64,000 bases of DNA from JAKVAV01 sp964635965 (GCA_964635965.1 CAZWQX010000001.1:38356-102355), one strand, 5' to 3'; numbered from the stretch's first letter, positions 1 through 9,397 are shown. The notes: a model not told the origin generated them from the sequence alone. A program made the numbers and translations.

Positions 1-119
1 TTTACAAAGAGAAAGAGGTTGTAAAACGTAACGTTCCATCCGAGGATGCAGTGGATGAGCTCATCAATCTCATTAGGGAACATGGAGACTGGATCGAGCC
101 GAAAGAGGTTGGAGTTTGA
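1..119 (+). CDS. 3' end of an unidentified protein (5' part outside the window)
   Basis: An open frame enters from the left edge and ends at the TGA at 117-119. The visible 38 residues are hydrophilic and charged, ending in ...GDWIEPKEVGV. I do not recognise the family from this tail. Its stop codon overlaps the TTG start of the next gene in the four bases TTGA, which suggests translational coupling and one transcription unit with the reductase downstream. Confidence 0.55.
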   Translation, partial: YKEKEVVKRNVPSEDAVDELINLIREHGDWIEPKEVGV

Positions 120-763
120 AAGTCGTTGTTGCTGGCGGAACAGGGCTCATCGGCAGCTTTCTCTTAAAAATTCTTGAGTCTTCTTCAGAAATTGAAACCG
201 TCAGGGCCCTGACCAGAAGAGAGCAAAGATCTCAAGGTATGATAGACTGGCGCACCACAGATTTTGAGAATACAGATCAACTGGAAAAGGCCTGTCAGGG
301 TGCTAAACTGGCCTTTTGCTGCCTGGGTACCACAATTAGAAAAGCCGGTTCACAAAAAGCCTTTATCAAAGTAGATCACGAATTCGTGATTGCTTTTGCC
401 AGAGCAGCCAAATCAGAAGGCATCAAATCTTTTGGTGTCGTGAGCGCCATTGGAAGCAATCCAGAATCGGGAATATTCTATAATCGGGTAAAAGGCCAAA
501 TGGAAAAGGAGCTTAGCCAGATCGGATTTGAAAGTTTGACAATCATGCATCCTTCCATTCTGCTTGGACCGCGAAAAGAATTTCGATTTGGTGAGAAAAT
601 AGGAAGCTTCTTTATGAGGCTGTTTACTCCACTAATGAATGGATCGTTCAGGAAGTACCGACCCATCCATGTTCGAGAAGTTGCCAAAGGCATGTTTTAT
701 CATGTTAAGAAAGCAAGACCAGGGGTGAATCATATCGAATACGACGATATGATGAACACGTAA
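116..763 (+). CDS. NAD(P)-binding Rossmann reductase, atypical SDR (HTATIP2/TIP30-like)
   Basis: This is a 215-residue Rossmann-fold protein. The dinucleotide-binding motif GGTGLIG is at residues 7-13, and a YNRVK (YxxxK) sequence is at 122-126. The later HPSILLGPR segment is typical of the NAD(P)H-binding atypical short-chain dehydrogenases that include HTATIP2. There is no signal peptide, so it should be cytosolic. The start is a TTG that overlaps the stop of the preceding gene; no ATG lies upstream of the glycine motif. The substrate cannot be deduced. It ends directly against the convergent M28 peptidase gene (TAA followed by TTA), with no terminator between them. Confidence 0.8.
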   Translation: MKVVVAGGTGLIGSFLLKILESSSEIETVRALTRREQRSQGMIDWRTTDFENTDQLEKACQGAKLAFCCLGTTIRKAGSQKAFIKVDHEFVIAFARAAKSEGIKSFGVVSAIGSNPESGIFYNRVKGQMEKELSQIGFESLTIMHPSILLGPRKEFRFGEKIGSFFMRLFTPLMNGSFRKYRPIHVREVAKGMFYHVKKARPGVNHIEYDDMMNT

Positions 764-2254
764 TTACTGCTCTGAATTGTATAACTCCTCTCCTGCCTCG
801 TAATACTTATCACCCTCTACCCAATACGGGCGATCTTCCATATTTCCTACCAACCGACAAGCATGAACATAAGCCTTGGTGAACTTGTAGAGATATTCGT
901 AATCTACAGAATCAGGATTATCTGCCGCCTGATGATAATACTTCAATAAAGTCTCATCGAATGCGGTCAATCCCAAGCTGTACATTATGGCAGGTACACC
1001 TTTTCGTGCAAAACTCACCTGATCCGAGCGATCAAAAAGGTTTTGATCAGGAACCGGATCTTTAATCGCTTCAAGACCATAAGTTTCAACGGATTCCACT
1101 AGCTTATCCATAGCTGTAGTTCTTTCCAGTCCTACAATCGTGGTGATTTCGGTGTTGTTGTATCCCGCATTATCACTGTTGAAACACATCACAATGCTTT
1201 CAAGAGGGACTACAGGGTGTTCAACAAACCACTCACTTCCCAAAAGCCCTTTCTCTTCACCGGTGAAGAAAATGAACATTGCGGTTCGATCCAGCGGATA
1301 CTTTGCAATGTTGTTGGCAGCTTCTAAAACGGTGATGGTTCCAATGCCGTTGTCACGAGTTCCATTATATATGGTATCTCCAATTGCATCAGGTCGACCG
1401 AGACCGACATGATCGTAATGAGCTGAGTACACCACGATTTCATCCTTTAAACCAGGATTGATCCCCTCAACCATACCAATTACGTTGTTCGCTGAGAACT
1501 TCTCGATTCGCAATCCCCCAACATTTAGTGACGCCTTCCCTTTTATCGAAGAGAAAAACTCATCCTTGTTCTTGGCTGAATCATCTAGCCATAAATGGGG
1601 AATACCTTTGTCTTCTTCCTCGCCCATATCAAGCGATATTGAAGGGCCTCCAATGTAATTCTTAATCAGCTGCCAACTGATTTGAGTTGAGGTATAGAGT
1701 TCTACTAAGGCAAGAGCGCCTTTTTCGGCTGCTCTTTCCCTTTTCTCGCGACCTGCATAAAACGCTTTTCGAACATTTGGTTCACCTTTTTCCCCTAGCC
1801 GGACAACTGCTATTTTCCCTTCTACTTTCGTTTTTTCAAAATCTTCCTCACTTCCATAATTCAGAAAAACCACCTTTGCCTCAATATCCTTTGAGTCACC
1901 ATCCAAGAGAACGATATCCTCGCCGAGTGCAAAGGTCGAATCCTTTGCAACAAACTGTCCGTCATTCGGAGGTGTGACCTTCTTAAATTGAACCGACTGA
2001 TGATAGCTCTCCATTCCGGGAGCCATTTTAACGCCCCATTCCTTCATTCTGGTAGAAAGGTATTTTGCCGCAATATCCTGTTCAGGGGAAGGTGTGTCCC
2101 GTCCTTTCAATTCATCTGAGGCGATGAATTCAATTTTCGCCTGTACCCCTGAAGGCGTAACGGTTTCTTCAACAATCTCTTGAACCGTTTGGGCACGGGT
2201 TCCGAGAACTATAAAGAGACCAAAGAGGAAAGTGCAGATTGACTTGAGCGACAT
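764..2254 (-). CDS. Secreted M28 family zinc metallopeptidase with PA-like insert
   Basis: This is a predicted exported aminopeptidase-type enzyme of 496 residues. I start it at the ATG at 2254, because MSLKSICTFLFGLFIVLG followed by TRAQ is a good signal peptide; the open frame extends 15 codons further upstream. The zinc-site pattern of M28 is visible: SAHYDHVG, then NGTRDNG, then FFTGEEKGLLGSEWF, and a late YYHQAADNPDSVDY histidine segment. A stretch around residues 140-240 with GKIAVVRLGE and KGALALVELY looks like a protease-associated domain. A second, divergent M28 enzyme lies at 30876-32102. Substrates are unknown; scavenging of extracellular or periplasmic peptides is likely. Confidence 0.88.
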   Translation of the reverse strand: MSLKSICTFLFGLFIVLGTRAQTVQEIVEETVTPSGVQAKIEFIASDELKGRDTPSPEQDIAAKYLSTRMKEWGVKMAPGMESYHQSVQFKKVTPPNDGQFVAKDSTFALGEDIVLLDGDSKDIEAKVVFLNYGSEEDFEKTKVEGKIAVVRLGEKGEPNVRKAFYAGREKRERAAEKGALALVELYTSTQISWQLIKNYIGGPSISLDMGEEEDKGIPHLWLDDSAKNKDEFFSSIKGKASLNVGGLRIEKFSANNVIGMVEGINPGLKDEIVVYSAHYDHVGLGRPDAIGDTIYNGTRDNGIGTITVLEAANNIAKYPLDRTAMFIFFTGEEKGLLGSEWFVEHPVVPLESIVMCFNSDNAGYNNTEITTIVGLERTTAMDKLVESVETYGLEAIKDPVPDQNLFDRSDQVSFARKGVPAIMYSLGLTAFDETLLKYYHQAADNPDSVDYEYLYKFTKAYVHACRLVGNMEDRPYWVEGDKYYEAGEELYNSEQ

Positions 2255-2309
2255 AACTAAGAAGTTGGAAAAGTGAGTCGCGAAAGTAGGAAAAACCAAC
2301 GAGGTCTTC

Positions 2310-2597
2310 CTATTTGCCTAAGTACGCAGAGATATCATTCACGTATTTCTCAAAAGCATCTCTCCCCTTTTTAGTCAAGGAAACTTGGGTATTGGGGTAG
2401 TTATTCTTAAATGATTTTTTGATTTTGATATAGTCGGCATCCGCCAATTTTTTCAATTGTGCACTTAAATTTCCCTGTGTGGCATTGGTCTCTTCCTTTA
2501 TAAATCCAAACTCAGCAGACTCCAAGCCGATTAATAAGCTGACAACAGCCAATCGTAATTGAGAATGTAGCACCGGATCAAGCGGAGTAAATGCCAT
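2310..2597 (-). CDS. Winged-helix DNA-binding regulator (HTH_34 type)
   Basis: This 95-residue protein looks like a stand-alone winged helix: LRLAVVSLLIG, then GFIKEETNATQGNLSAQLKKLADADYI as the recognition region, then a wing with TQVSLTKKGRDAFEKYV. It matches the small MarR/ArsR-like HTH_34 group. It follows the 190-residue membrane protein after one base (stop at 2599, start at 2597), so the two form one operon. Such regulator and membrane protein pairs are common in Bacteroidota. A candidate operator, GTTTA-N5-TAAAC, lies inside the operon promoter at 3203-3217, consistent with autoregulation; that is inference. Confidence 0.8.
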   Translation of the reverse strand: MAFTPLDPVLHSQLRLAVVSLLIGLESAEFGFIKEETNATQGNLSAQLKKLADADYIKIKKSFKNNYPNTQVSLTKKGRDAFEKYVNDISAYLGK

Positions 2598-2598
2598 A

Positions 2599-3171
2599 TT
2601 AAGCTCTCTTTAAAAGATAGGCGGGGACAAGGTAACTTCCGAGAATACTCAAGGCAAGAAATAACAACATTGTTCCAGGGTTGGACGTAAGCTTAAGAAT
2701 CAAGGCCAAGAAGGAAAGAACGAAACTGAAAATACCTCCAAGAACCAATGGCCTAAAACGTAGAATCCCACCCGAAACGGTCGTACCCATTCCATACAAA
2801 GCAATAATAAAAGCATAGGAAGATCCCCAAGACAATCCTCCCATTCCCGTGAATAACAGTATAATAAAAAGCAGCGCCGACCAAGCTGACCATAAGTAAG
2901 CCAAGGATCGATCAGCATAAGTCATTGTCCGCTTCGATGAAGCCATTCGCGAGCTTTTGAAAATTGTCAAGGTAACCGCTACCAATATGGCAATCGGCCA
3001 AACCATGAAGTGATATTCAAATTCGAAGAAAATAAGCGCTACATACTCAATAGAGGAAGCCAAAAAAATGCTCCAGCCCCAGATCATGTAAAAGCCTGAT
3101 TGCTCGCGAAGGTTGCTCTTCGTTCTGTCAAGCATACTTACAATAATTTCTAAACTCTCTTTTTCGGTCAT
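2599..3171 (-). CDS. Multi-pass membrane protein paired with the winged-helix regulator
   Basis: This is a 190-residue integral membrane protein with a charged N-terminal stretch (about residues 1-20, EKESLEIIVSMLDRTKSNLRE) and then about five hydrophobic segments. No enzymatic motif is visible. It is the first gene of a two-gene unit with the HTH_34 regulator and has a clear promoter 19 bases or more upstream of its ATG. I assign no function; co-regulation with the downstream regulator is the only contextual clue. Confidence 0.7.
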   Translation of the reverse strand: MTEKESLEIIVSMLDRTKSNLREQSGFYMIWGWSIFLASSIEYVALIFFEFEYHFMVWPIAILVAVTLTIFKSSRMASSKRTMTYADRSLAYLWSAWSALLFIILLFTGMGGLSWGSSYAFIIALYGMGTTVSGGILRFRPLVLGGIFSFVLSFLALILKLTSNPGTMLLFLALSILGSYLVPAYLLKRA

Positions 3172-3189
3172 TTTAGTTTAATTTTAATT

Positions 3190-3220
3190 CAAATGTAGTT
3201 TAGTTTACTTTATAAACCAA
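3190..3220 (-). promoter_or_regulatory. Bacteroidota-type promoter with inverted repeat in the spacer
   Basis: On the minus strand there is a TTG at 3220-3218, a 20-base spacer, and TACATTTG at 3197-3190, matching TTG-N(17-23)-TAnnTTTG. It lies just upstream of the ATG at 3171, giving a very short leader. The spacer contains the inverted repeat GTTTA-N5-TAAAC (3203-3217), placed where a bound repressor would block polymerase. Confidence 0.6.
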
Positions 3221-3233
3221 ATAATGAAAAAAA

Positions 3234-4475
3234 TTAGCTCAGCTCATCCGACTGAATTTGGTCGAGAATGACATTCAAACTATCACTTTTGGTTTTAAAT
3301 ATTGTTGAATATTGTTGAGGGATAGGGTCACCTGACGGCAGGTCTTGCCGATATGGATCGACTTGCTTACCATTAACCCAAAAACGATAACATACATGAG
3401 GGCCCGTAGCCAATCCTGTTGATCCCACATAACCAATCACATCTCCCTGCCTTACAAATTCACCTTTCTTAGCCTCCCTTTTAGACATGTGCAGATATTG
3501 CGTGGTATAAGTACTATTATGTCTAATCTTCACATAATTGCCATTGTATTTACCATATGCTGAAGCTATCACTTCTCCGTCGGCGGTGGCAACTATTGGT
3601 GTGCCCCTCGGAGCGGCATAATCCGTCCCTAAGTGGGCTTTCCACCTCTTTTGAACAGGGTGATAACGCTTCATTGTATATCTCGATGAGATCCGAGAAA
3701 ATTTGACCGGTGCCTTTAAAAAAGCTCTTCGAAGATTCTCACCTTCCTCATCATAATATTCGCTCAGCTCCCCCTCCTCAAACAGAAAGCCTTTAAATAC
3801 CTCATCCCTGTGCCCGAATTCGGCTGCAATAATTTCCCCGACTCCTATCCTTCTCCCTTCGACAAATAATTCTTCAAAGATGACTTTAAAATAATCCCCT
3901 TTTTGAATTCTATAAAAGTCTACGGTCCAAGCGTAGATTACGCTCAACTCCATCGCCAATTCAATGGGTAGGTCGTTATCGGCAATTGTCTGATATAAGG
4001 AACTATTAATTACTCCTCCTGCCTCACGCAAACGCCTCTCAATAGGTTTCTTGCCCAAATAAGCCGAAATGGTATCATTCAACTGATATACCACATAATT
4101 CGCAGGACCTGTCTCTACAACAAAATAACTCGCTTGCTCCGTGCTATCTCGGTTCGTAAAAACTGCATACTTATCTCCTGCTTTTAACTTTCGTACATCA
4201 TGCACGTCTTTGCTCACCGACTCAAGAGTCGCAATATTCGCGTAAGGAACTCCGTAGCCCAATAAAATATCGGCAAGGAATTGATTGGGTTTGATAGTTC
4301 CCTCATGAATCTTGTAGGCATTCTCTTCTATCCCGTATCTCATGGGAATTTCATCTGCCTCAATAGAAACATCCTCGGCTTTTAAATCCTCATTTGTTTT
4401 TACCTCGCTCGAACAGGAGGCGAATCCCATAAGGATCACGAATAGAAAAAGGGGAAAAGAAGTGCACCACTTCAT
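3234..4475 (-). CDS. M23 family peptidoglycan peptidase, lipoprotein
   Basis: The protein has 413 residues. The N-terminus MKWCTSFPLFLFVILMGFAS ends at Cys21, a plausible lipobox, so it should be membrane-anchored in the envelope. The C-terminal third is an M23 (LytM/lysostaphin-type) domain: HLGTD at 281-285 supplies the HxxxD zinc site and YLHMSKR follows near 328. The usual GPHLHF motif reads GPHVCYRFW, so the second histidine of HxH is Cys362. To my recollection this Cys variant is common in Bacteroidota M23 proteins. The enzyme probably cleaves, or regulates cleavage of, peptide crosslinks. It follows the DUF3108 gene with a 30-base gap, so co-transcription is possible. Confidence 0.85.
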   Translation of the reverse strand: MKWCTSFPLFLFVILMGFASCSSEVKTNEDLKAEDVSIEADEIPMRYGIEENAYKIHEGTIKPNQFLADILLGYGVPYANIATLESVSKDVHDVRKLKAGDKYAVFTNRDSTEQASYFVVETGPANYVVYQLNDTISAYLGKKPIERRLREAGGVINSSLYQTIADNDLPIELAMELSVIYAWTVDFYRIQKGDYFKVIFEELFVEGRRIGVGEIIAAEFGHRDEVFKGFLFEEGELSEYYDEEGENLRRAFLKAPVKFSRISSRYTMKRYHPVQKRWKAHLGTDYAAPRGTPIVATADGEVIASAYGKYNGNYVKIRHNSTYTTQYLHMSKREAKKGEFVRQGDVIGYVGSTGLATGPHVCYRFWVNGKQVDPYRQDLPSGDPIPQQYSTIFKTKSDSLNVILDQIQSDELS

Positions 4476-4505
4476 ATGGTGCGAATATAAAAATGGAGAT
4501 TCAAA

Positions 4506-5324
4506 TCAGTCGACTTTGGCAATAGGGTTTGAGATTTTATCGTATTCAACCAATTCCATTTTGATAGATCCAACCAGAACTTTTGCCTTCGCCAGCACGG
4601 GAATCTTGTTTTCGTCATCCGTAATCCAAACGGTCATATCCTCTTCTTTTTCGAATATACGTCCCTCCTGAACAACCGGAACAAATTTTAAACATCGATA
4701 TGTTCCCGTGCGGGATTTTAGCTGTTCCCTTCCCAAAAATTTTATCATCAAAGGGTATTCTTCTTCATCAACAAATGTTGGTATGGTGAAGATATCCCCT
4801 GGTTTAGCGGAAGAGAAGTCGATTGTTCGGGCATAGTAAAAGGATGAAAGCATGTCCTGAGACATAGCAGGGATTTTAAACGTATCGCCTTTATGGGTGC
4901 TGACAGCTGATTGAAATTGATGAAAACGATAGTTTTCGTCCTTGGAATAACCACCTTCTCGAACTTGACGAACAAATTCCCAAGGTACAATTGTCTCGCG
5001 GTCCAAATAAGTCTCGTATCTGTCTCTGACCTTATAAAACCAGTTAAAAGCACCTAAGGTGCGACCGGTCCCAACCACGTGATAAGCGTCTCTCCCATCA
5101 AACTTTCTGCTGCTTCGGTAAACCTTAAGTTCGGCCTCACCCGCATCGATGATTCCATAATGAAGCCTGAATCTGAGGTACTCTCCTTCAGCAAAAGCCT
5201 GTTGCCCAATATCGGGAAGACTAATTGCGGGAAGGGTGTCAAGGCTCGCTTTCGGCGGCTTAACCTGTGAAAAAGCAAAACCTGCAATTAAGAAGGCACA
5301 AACGAAGAGAACAATTCTTTTCAT
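4506..5324 (-). CDS. DUF3108 family periplasmic/exported protein
   Basis: This is a 272-residue protein with the signal peptide MKRIVLFVCAFLIAGFAFSQ. The start of the mature part reads FAEGEYLRFRLHYGIIDAGEAEL, which is the hallmark opening of DUF3108. Later YETYLDRETIVPWEF, SSFYYARTIDF and TVWITDDENKIPV also follow the family pattern. Members are beta-rich envelope proteins of unsettled function. It is upstream of the M23 lipoprotein in the same direction. Confidence 0.85.
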   Translation of the reverse strand: MKRIVLFVCAFLIAGFAFSQVKPPKASLDTLPAISLPDIGQQAFAEGEYLRFRLHYGIIDAGEAELKVYRSSRKFDGRDAYHVVGTGRTLGAFNWFYKVRDRYETYLDRETIVPWEFVRQVREGGYSKDENYRFHQFQSAVSTHKGDTFKIPAMSQDMLSSFYYARTIDFSSAKPGDIFTIPTFVDEEEYPLMIKFLGREQLKSRTGTYRCLKFVPVVQEGRIFEKEEDMTVWITDDENKIPVLAKAKVLVGSIKMELVEYDKISNPIAKVD

Positions 5325-5399
5325 GCAGTGATTAGGTCAAATTCCATTCCAAAACGTTGAATTCCCTTATTCCATTGCCTTTATATGGACCATTTAGTT

Positions 5400-8300
5400 C
5401 TAGAGTACAACGTTTACGATTCTCTTTGGAACAACTATTACTTTCTTAGGTGTTTTGCCATCCAAATACTTGGCTGCTTCAGCCGAATCTAAAACTGCTC
5501 GCTCCACTTCTTCTTTTGGTAAATCAGCCGCTAAAGCCAGCTTAAATCTCATTTTTCCGTTAAAAGATACAGGATACTCAAACTCATCATCTTCCAAATA
5601 TTTAGCCTCGAACTTCGGCCAAGGCTGTGCCAAAACGGAATCTGAATTCCCTGCCTTTTCCCATATCTCTTCTGCAAAATGCGGAGCGTAAGGAGATATT
5701 AATATTGCGAGTTTTTCAATCGACCACCTTGATGTTTCATCGATGGCTGTCAATTCATTCACCGCAATCATTAAAGTACTCACAACGGTATTCCATGAAA
5801 GCCGCTCGAGATCATCTGTTACTTTTTTGATGCAGCGATGGACCGTCTGGAGCTCTTTCTTGGAAGGATCTCCCTCATTTAGCTCAACATTCCCTTCCTG
5901 ATTGTGAATCAACCGCCAAAACTTTCGCAAAAAGTTATGCACTCCACTAATCCCCTGTGTATCCCAGGGTTTGGACTGCTCCACCGGTCCCAGAAACATC
6001 TCGTACATTCTCAATGTGTCGGCACCGTACTCATCACATAATGAATCGGGAGTAACAACATTATACCAGCGCTTAGACATCTTTTCGATTTCGTGTCCAC
6101 AAACCATTTTTCCCTGCTGATTAGGGATAATATAAGCATCTGCATACTGTTTTCTCCAACTTCTAAACCCTTCAATATCAAGGATATCATTATCGACCAA
6201 ATTAACATCGACGTGGATTGGAGTGACGGTAAATTCAGCTGTAGCATTACTGGTATCCATTCCACTGATTTCTTTTAGCTGCTCATGGAGTAGAATTTGA
6301 AGTTTGTGAATTACCTCTTGCCTATTCTCTGTGAGATAACCATGTTTCTTCCAATCATCATAAATCTCTTTTGAGACGAATATTTCAGGAAAATATCTTG
6401 GAGAAGGAAGGTCTTCACCGTTAGAAAAACCAGGTATATCATAGTTGATGATATCCAAGCGATAAACCAAACTCGACCGTCCAAGAATCATCCCTTGATT
6501 GATCATTTTGGAAAAAGGCTCATCAAAATCAATACGGCCAAGATCATGTAAAAACTTTGTCCAAAAACGCGAATAGAGCAAATGTCCCGTTGCATGCTCC
6601 GAGCCACCGATATACAAATCAACCGATCCCCAGTATTTCGCCTTTTCCTCCGAAAACGGTGCTTCTGAATTCGCAGGATCCATATAACGTAGGAAGTACC
6701 AAGAAGAACCCGCCCAGCCAGGCATAGTATTGTATTCCATCCTATCACCTTTAAAAATTGGCCAGTCCTCTTTTTTAGCTCTCGCCAAAGGCGGCTCACC
6801 TGTTTCGGTTGGCAAGTATTTATCGATAGGAGGCAAAGTCAGCGGCAATTCATCTTCTCCTAACAATTTCGGGAGTCCATCTTCATAATAGACAGGGAAA
6901 GGCTCACCCCAGTAACGTTGACGAGAAAAAATGGCATCTCTTAATCGGTAATTCGTTTTACCATATCCAATCCTTTTTTCTTCCAATTCGAAGATGACGG
7001 TGTCCATGGCTTTCTCATATCCCATTCCAGTTAAGAAAGCCGATTCAACCAATTTGGCCTCTTTACCGGGATATGCATCTTCGGATACATCCTTTCCGTC
7101 AAAAATATTCGGAATCGGCAAGTCAAATTTTTGAGCAAAAGCGTGGTCGCGTTCGTCTCCCGAAGGCACGGCCATAACAGCCCCCGTTCCATATCCCGCC
7201 AGAACGTAGTCTGCGATCCATACAGGTATATTCTCTCCGGAAAATGGATGCTTGGCATAGGCGCCGGTAAATTCCCCGCTTACCGTTTTCACTTCACTCT
7301 GTCGTTCTCTTTCCGATTTAGCCATGCTCTTTTTGACATAAGCTTCCACGGCCTCACGCCTGTCTTCTGATGTAATCGATTTTACCAACTCGTGTTCAGG
7401 TGCCAACACCATGAAACTAACTCCGAAAATTGTGTCTGGTCTGGTTGTAAAAACGTCGATATGACCCGGGTGATCCGCGAGCATGAATCGCACCATTGCC
7501 CCTTTGGATTTTCCGATCCAGTTTCGTTGCATTTCCTTAATTGAGTCTTGCCAATCAACTGAATTCAACCCTTCCAAAAGACGATCCGCATATGCGGTAA
7601 TTCGAAGGCTCCACTGTTTCATGAGGCGCTGCTCAACAGGATGTCCACCCCTTTCGCTCAACCCATCTTTTACTTCATCATTAGCTAATACCGTTCCAAG
7701 AGCTTCACACCAATTCACCCAGGTTTCGCTCAGATAGGCCAAACGGAAATGACTCAACACTTCCTCCTTTTGGGCATGGGTCAGGACTTTCCAATCCGTT
7801 GCTGTCATTTCACCCACAAAGAATTCGCCAAACGGATATCCGCTCAGATCAAGGGCTTTGTACCAGTCGCGATCAACGAATGCTTCTACACCGTAAGTTC
7901 CGTTTTCTTCGAGTAACTCAATGAGACTTGAAATGCTCTCGGCTCTATTCGTTTTATTGTTATACCAGCTATTATAGAGTTGCACAAAAATCCATTGTGT
8001 CCATCGATAATACTCGGGATCACTGGTTCTCAGCTCTCTACTCCAGTCATAGTTAAATCCCATTCTTTGAAGTTGCTCTTTGTAACGAGCAATATTCTCT
8101 TTGGTAGTGATTGCGGGGTGTTGCCCTGTTTGAATAGCATACTGTTCTGCAGGAAGACCAAAAGAATCAAATCCCATAGGATGTAAAACATTGTATCCTA
8201 GGTGTCTTTTATACCTCGCTATCACATCAGAAGCGATGTATCCAAGGGGGTGTCCTACATGAAGCCCCGCACCTGATGGGTAAGGAAACATATCCAAAAC

Positions 8301-8402
8301 GTAATACTTTTCCTTGTTGGGATCTTCGGAGACTTTATAAGCTTCTGTCTCTTTCCAATGAGACTGCCACTTTGCTTCTATTTCCCTGAAATTATATTCC
8401 AT
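5400..8402 (-). CDS. leuS: Leucine--tRNA ligase
   Basis: This cytosolic class I synthetase charges tRNA-Leu. The HIGH-type motif is HVGH at residues 48-51 within YPSGAGLHVGHPLGY, and the KMSKR signature is intact late in the protein. The CP1 editing domain is present (FTTRPDTIFG). At 1000 residues it is longer than the E. coli enzyme of about 860. The extra length includes a segment after WYNNKTNRAESI (about residues 140-200) and one before KMSKR rich in acidic and hydrophobic residues; both resemble insertions usual in Bacteroidota LeuS. The start ATG at 8402 follows a TAAATTTG promoter element. A cognate tRNA-Leu(CAA) lies at 62299 of this window. Confidence 0.97.
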   Translation of the reverse strand: MEYNFREIEAKWQSHWKETEAYKVSEDPNKEKYYVLDMFPYPSGAGLHVGHPLGYIASDVIARYKRHLGYNVLHPMGFDSFGLPAEQYAIQTGQHPAITTKENIARYKEQLQRMGFNYDWSRELRTSDPEYYRWTQWIFVQLYNSWYNNKTNRAESISSLIELLEENGTYGVEAFVDRDWYKALDLSGYPFGEFFVGEMTATDWKVLTHAQKEEVLSHFRLAYLSETWVNWCEALGTVLANDEVKDGLSERGGHPVEQRLMKQWSLRITAYADRLLEGLNSVDWQDSIKEMQRNWIGKSKGAMVRFMLADHPGHIDVFTTRPDTIFGVSFMVLAPEHELVKSITSEDRREAVEAYVKKSMAKSERERQSEVKTVSGEFTGAYAKHPFSGENIPVWIADYVLAGYGTGAVMAVPSGDERDHAFAQKFDLPIPNIFDGKDVSEDAYPGKEAKLVESAFLTGMGYEKAMDTVIFELEEKRIGYGKTNYRLRDAIFSRQRYWGEPFPVYYEDGLPKLLGEDELPLTLPPIDKYLPTETGEPPLARAKKEDWPIFKGDRMEYNTMPGWAGSSWYFLRYMDPANSEAPFSEEKAKYWGSVDLYIGGSEHATGHLLYSRFWTKFLHDLGRIDFDEPFSKMINQGMILGRSSLVYRLDIINYDIPGFSNGEDLPSPRYFPEIFVSKEIYDDWKKHGYLTENRQEVIHKLQILLHEQLKEISGMDTSNATAEFTVTPIHVDVNLVDNDILDIEGFRSWRKQYADAYIIPNQQGKMVCGHEIEKMSKRWYNVVTPDSLCDEYGADTLRMYEMFLGPVEQSKPWDTQGISGVHNFLRKFWRLIHNQEGNVELNEGDPSKKELQTVHRCIKKVTDDLERLSWNTVVSTLMIAVNELTAIDETSRWSIEKLAILISPYAPHFAEEIWEKAGNSDSVLAQPWPKFEAKYLEDDEFEYPVSFNGKMRFKLALAADLPKEEVERAVLDSAEAAKYLDGKTPKKVIVVPKRIVNVVL

Positions 8403-8422
8403 GTTTCTGCGTTAGAGAGCTG

Positions 8423-8430
8423 CAAATTTA
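8423..8430 (-). promoter_or_regulatory. -7 promoter element for leuS
   Basis: The minus strand reads TAAATTTG at 8430-8423, an exact TAnnTTTG match 20 bases before the leuS ATG. I did not find a convincing TTG at the -33 position. Confidence 0.5.
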
Positions 8431-8479
8431 TTAAATCCTGATGGTGGAATTGCTTTGTTTTATGCTTGATTTGAAAGGA

Positions 8480-8512
8480 TTGATCAAGCAATTGGAAATA
8501 TTTCTACTTTAG
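8480..8512 (+). promoter_or_regulatory. Promoter for the ftsX-uppP-truB operon
   Basis: TTG at 8480-8482, a 22-base spacer and TACTTTAG at 8505-8512 give a near match to TTG-N(17-23)-TAnnTTTG. It is placed 9 bases before the ftsX ATG. Confidence 0.45.
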
Positions 8513-8521
8513 CCCTCCTCA

Positions 8522-9397
8522 ATGTCAAATGCTCCTGATAAATACGCAAAAAGAAGAGCTAGAACCAGCGCCGTATCTACGGTAATTGGGATAAGTTTAG
8601 TGCTCTTCATGTTGGGGATTCTATCGATATTGGTATTGAATGCGAGCAAGCTTTCGACCTATGTCAAAGAGAACATTCGAATAGAACTTTTTCTTGAACA
8701 GGATTTGAGTGAAGGTGAGATAACTCGATTGCGAAAAGAGATAGATGCCTTGCCTTTTGCGAGAACTAACACCTACATTTCAAAAACTGAAGCTGCTGAG
8801 AAATTACAAAATGAACTCGGGGAAGACTTCATGGCTTTTCTCTCCTACAATCCTCTACCGGACGTTCTTGAGCTCGGAATAGAATTGGAATACACAAAAC
8901 CGGATAGCATTTCAACTATCGCGGAAATGCTGGAAAACAGATCAGAGATAAATGAGGTGGTTTATAGTCCGAATTTGGTGCGACAAATCGACAGGAATGT
9001 CAACAAGATTAGTCTGGCGCTCTTGGCATTCAGCGGATTGCTGCTTCTGGTTGCAATCGCTCTCATAAATAATACCATACGACTGACTATTTACTCGAAG
9101 CGCTTCACCATCAGGAGTATGCAATTAGTAGGAGCTACTTCGGGATTTATCCAAAGACCTTTTGTTTGGAATGGAGTTCTTCAAGGACTTTATTCGGGCT
9201 TCATAGCCATCTTGTTGATATTAGGAATTCTTTTCGCAGTAAAATCAGAGATTCCCGAGTTTTTTGAATTCAATGACCTCGTAATGTTTGTTAAACTATT
9301 CGGGTTGGTTTCCGTTTTAGGAATGTTCATATCAGGAATATCCACGTTATTTGCAGTACGGCGTTATCTTAGGATGGACGCTTCAAAAATCTATTAA
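8522..9397 (+). CDS. ftsX: Cell division ABC transporter permease FtsX
   Basis: This 291-residue inner-membrane protein has the FtsX layout: a short cytoplasmic N-terminus, one transmembrane segment (about residues 18-42), an extracytoplasmic domain (about 43-170, with IRIELFLEQDLSEGEI and TYISKTEAAEKLQ), and three further membrane segments. With the ATPase FtsE it transmits a signal that activates periplasmic peptidoglycan hydrolases at the septum. FtsE is not in this window. It heads a plus-strand unit with the DUF3098 gene, uppP and truB, an arrangement I recall as usual in Bacteroidota. Confidence 0.93.
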   Translation: MSNAPDKYAKRRARTSAVSTVIGISLVLFMLGILSILVLNASKLSTYVKENIRIELFLEQDLSEGEITRLRKEIDALPFARTNTYISKTEAAEKLQNELGEDFMAFLSYNPLPDVLELGIELEYTKPDSISTIAEMLENRSEINEVVYSPNLVRQIDRNVNKISLALLAFSGLLLLVAIALINNTIRLTIYSKRFTIRSMQLVGATSGFIQRPFVWNGVLQGLYSGFIAILLILGILFAVKSEIPEFFEFNDLVMFVKLFGLVSVLGMFISGISTLFAVRRYLRMDASKIY

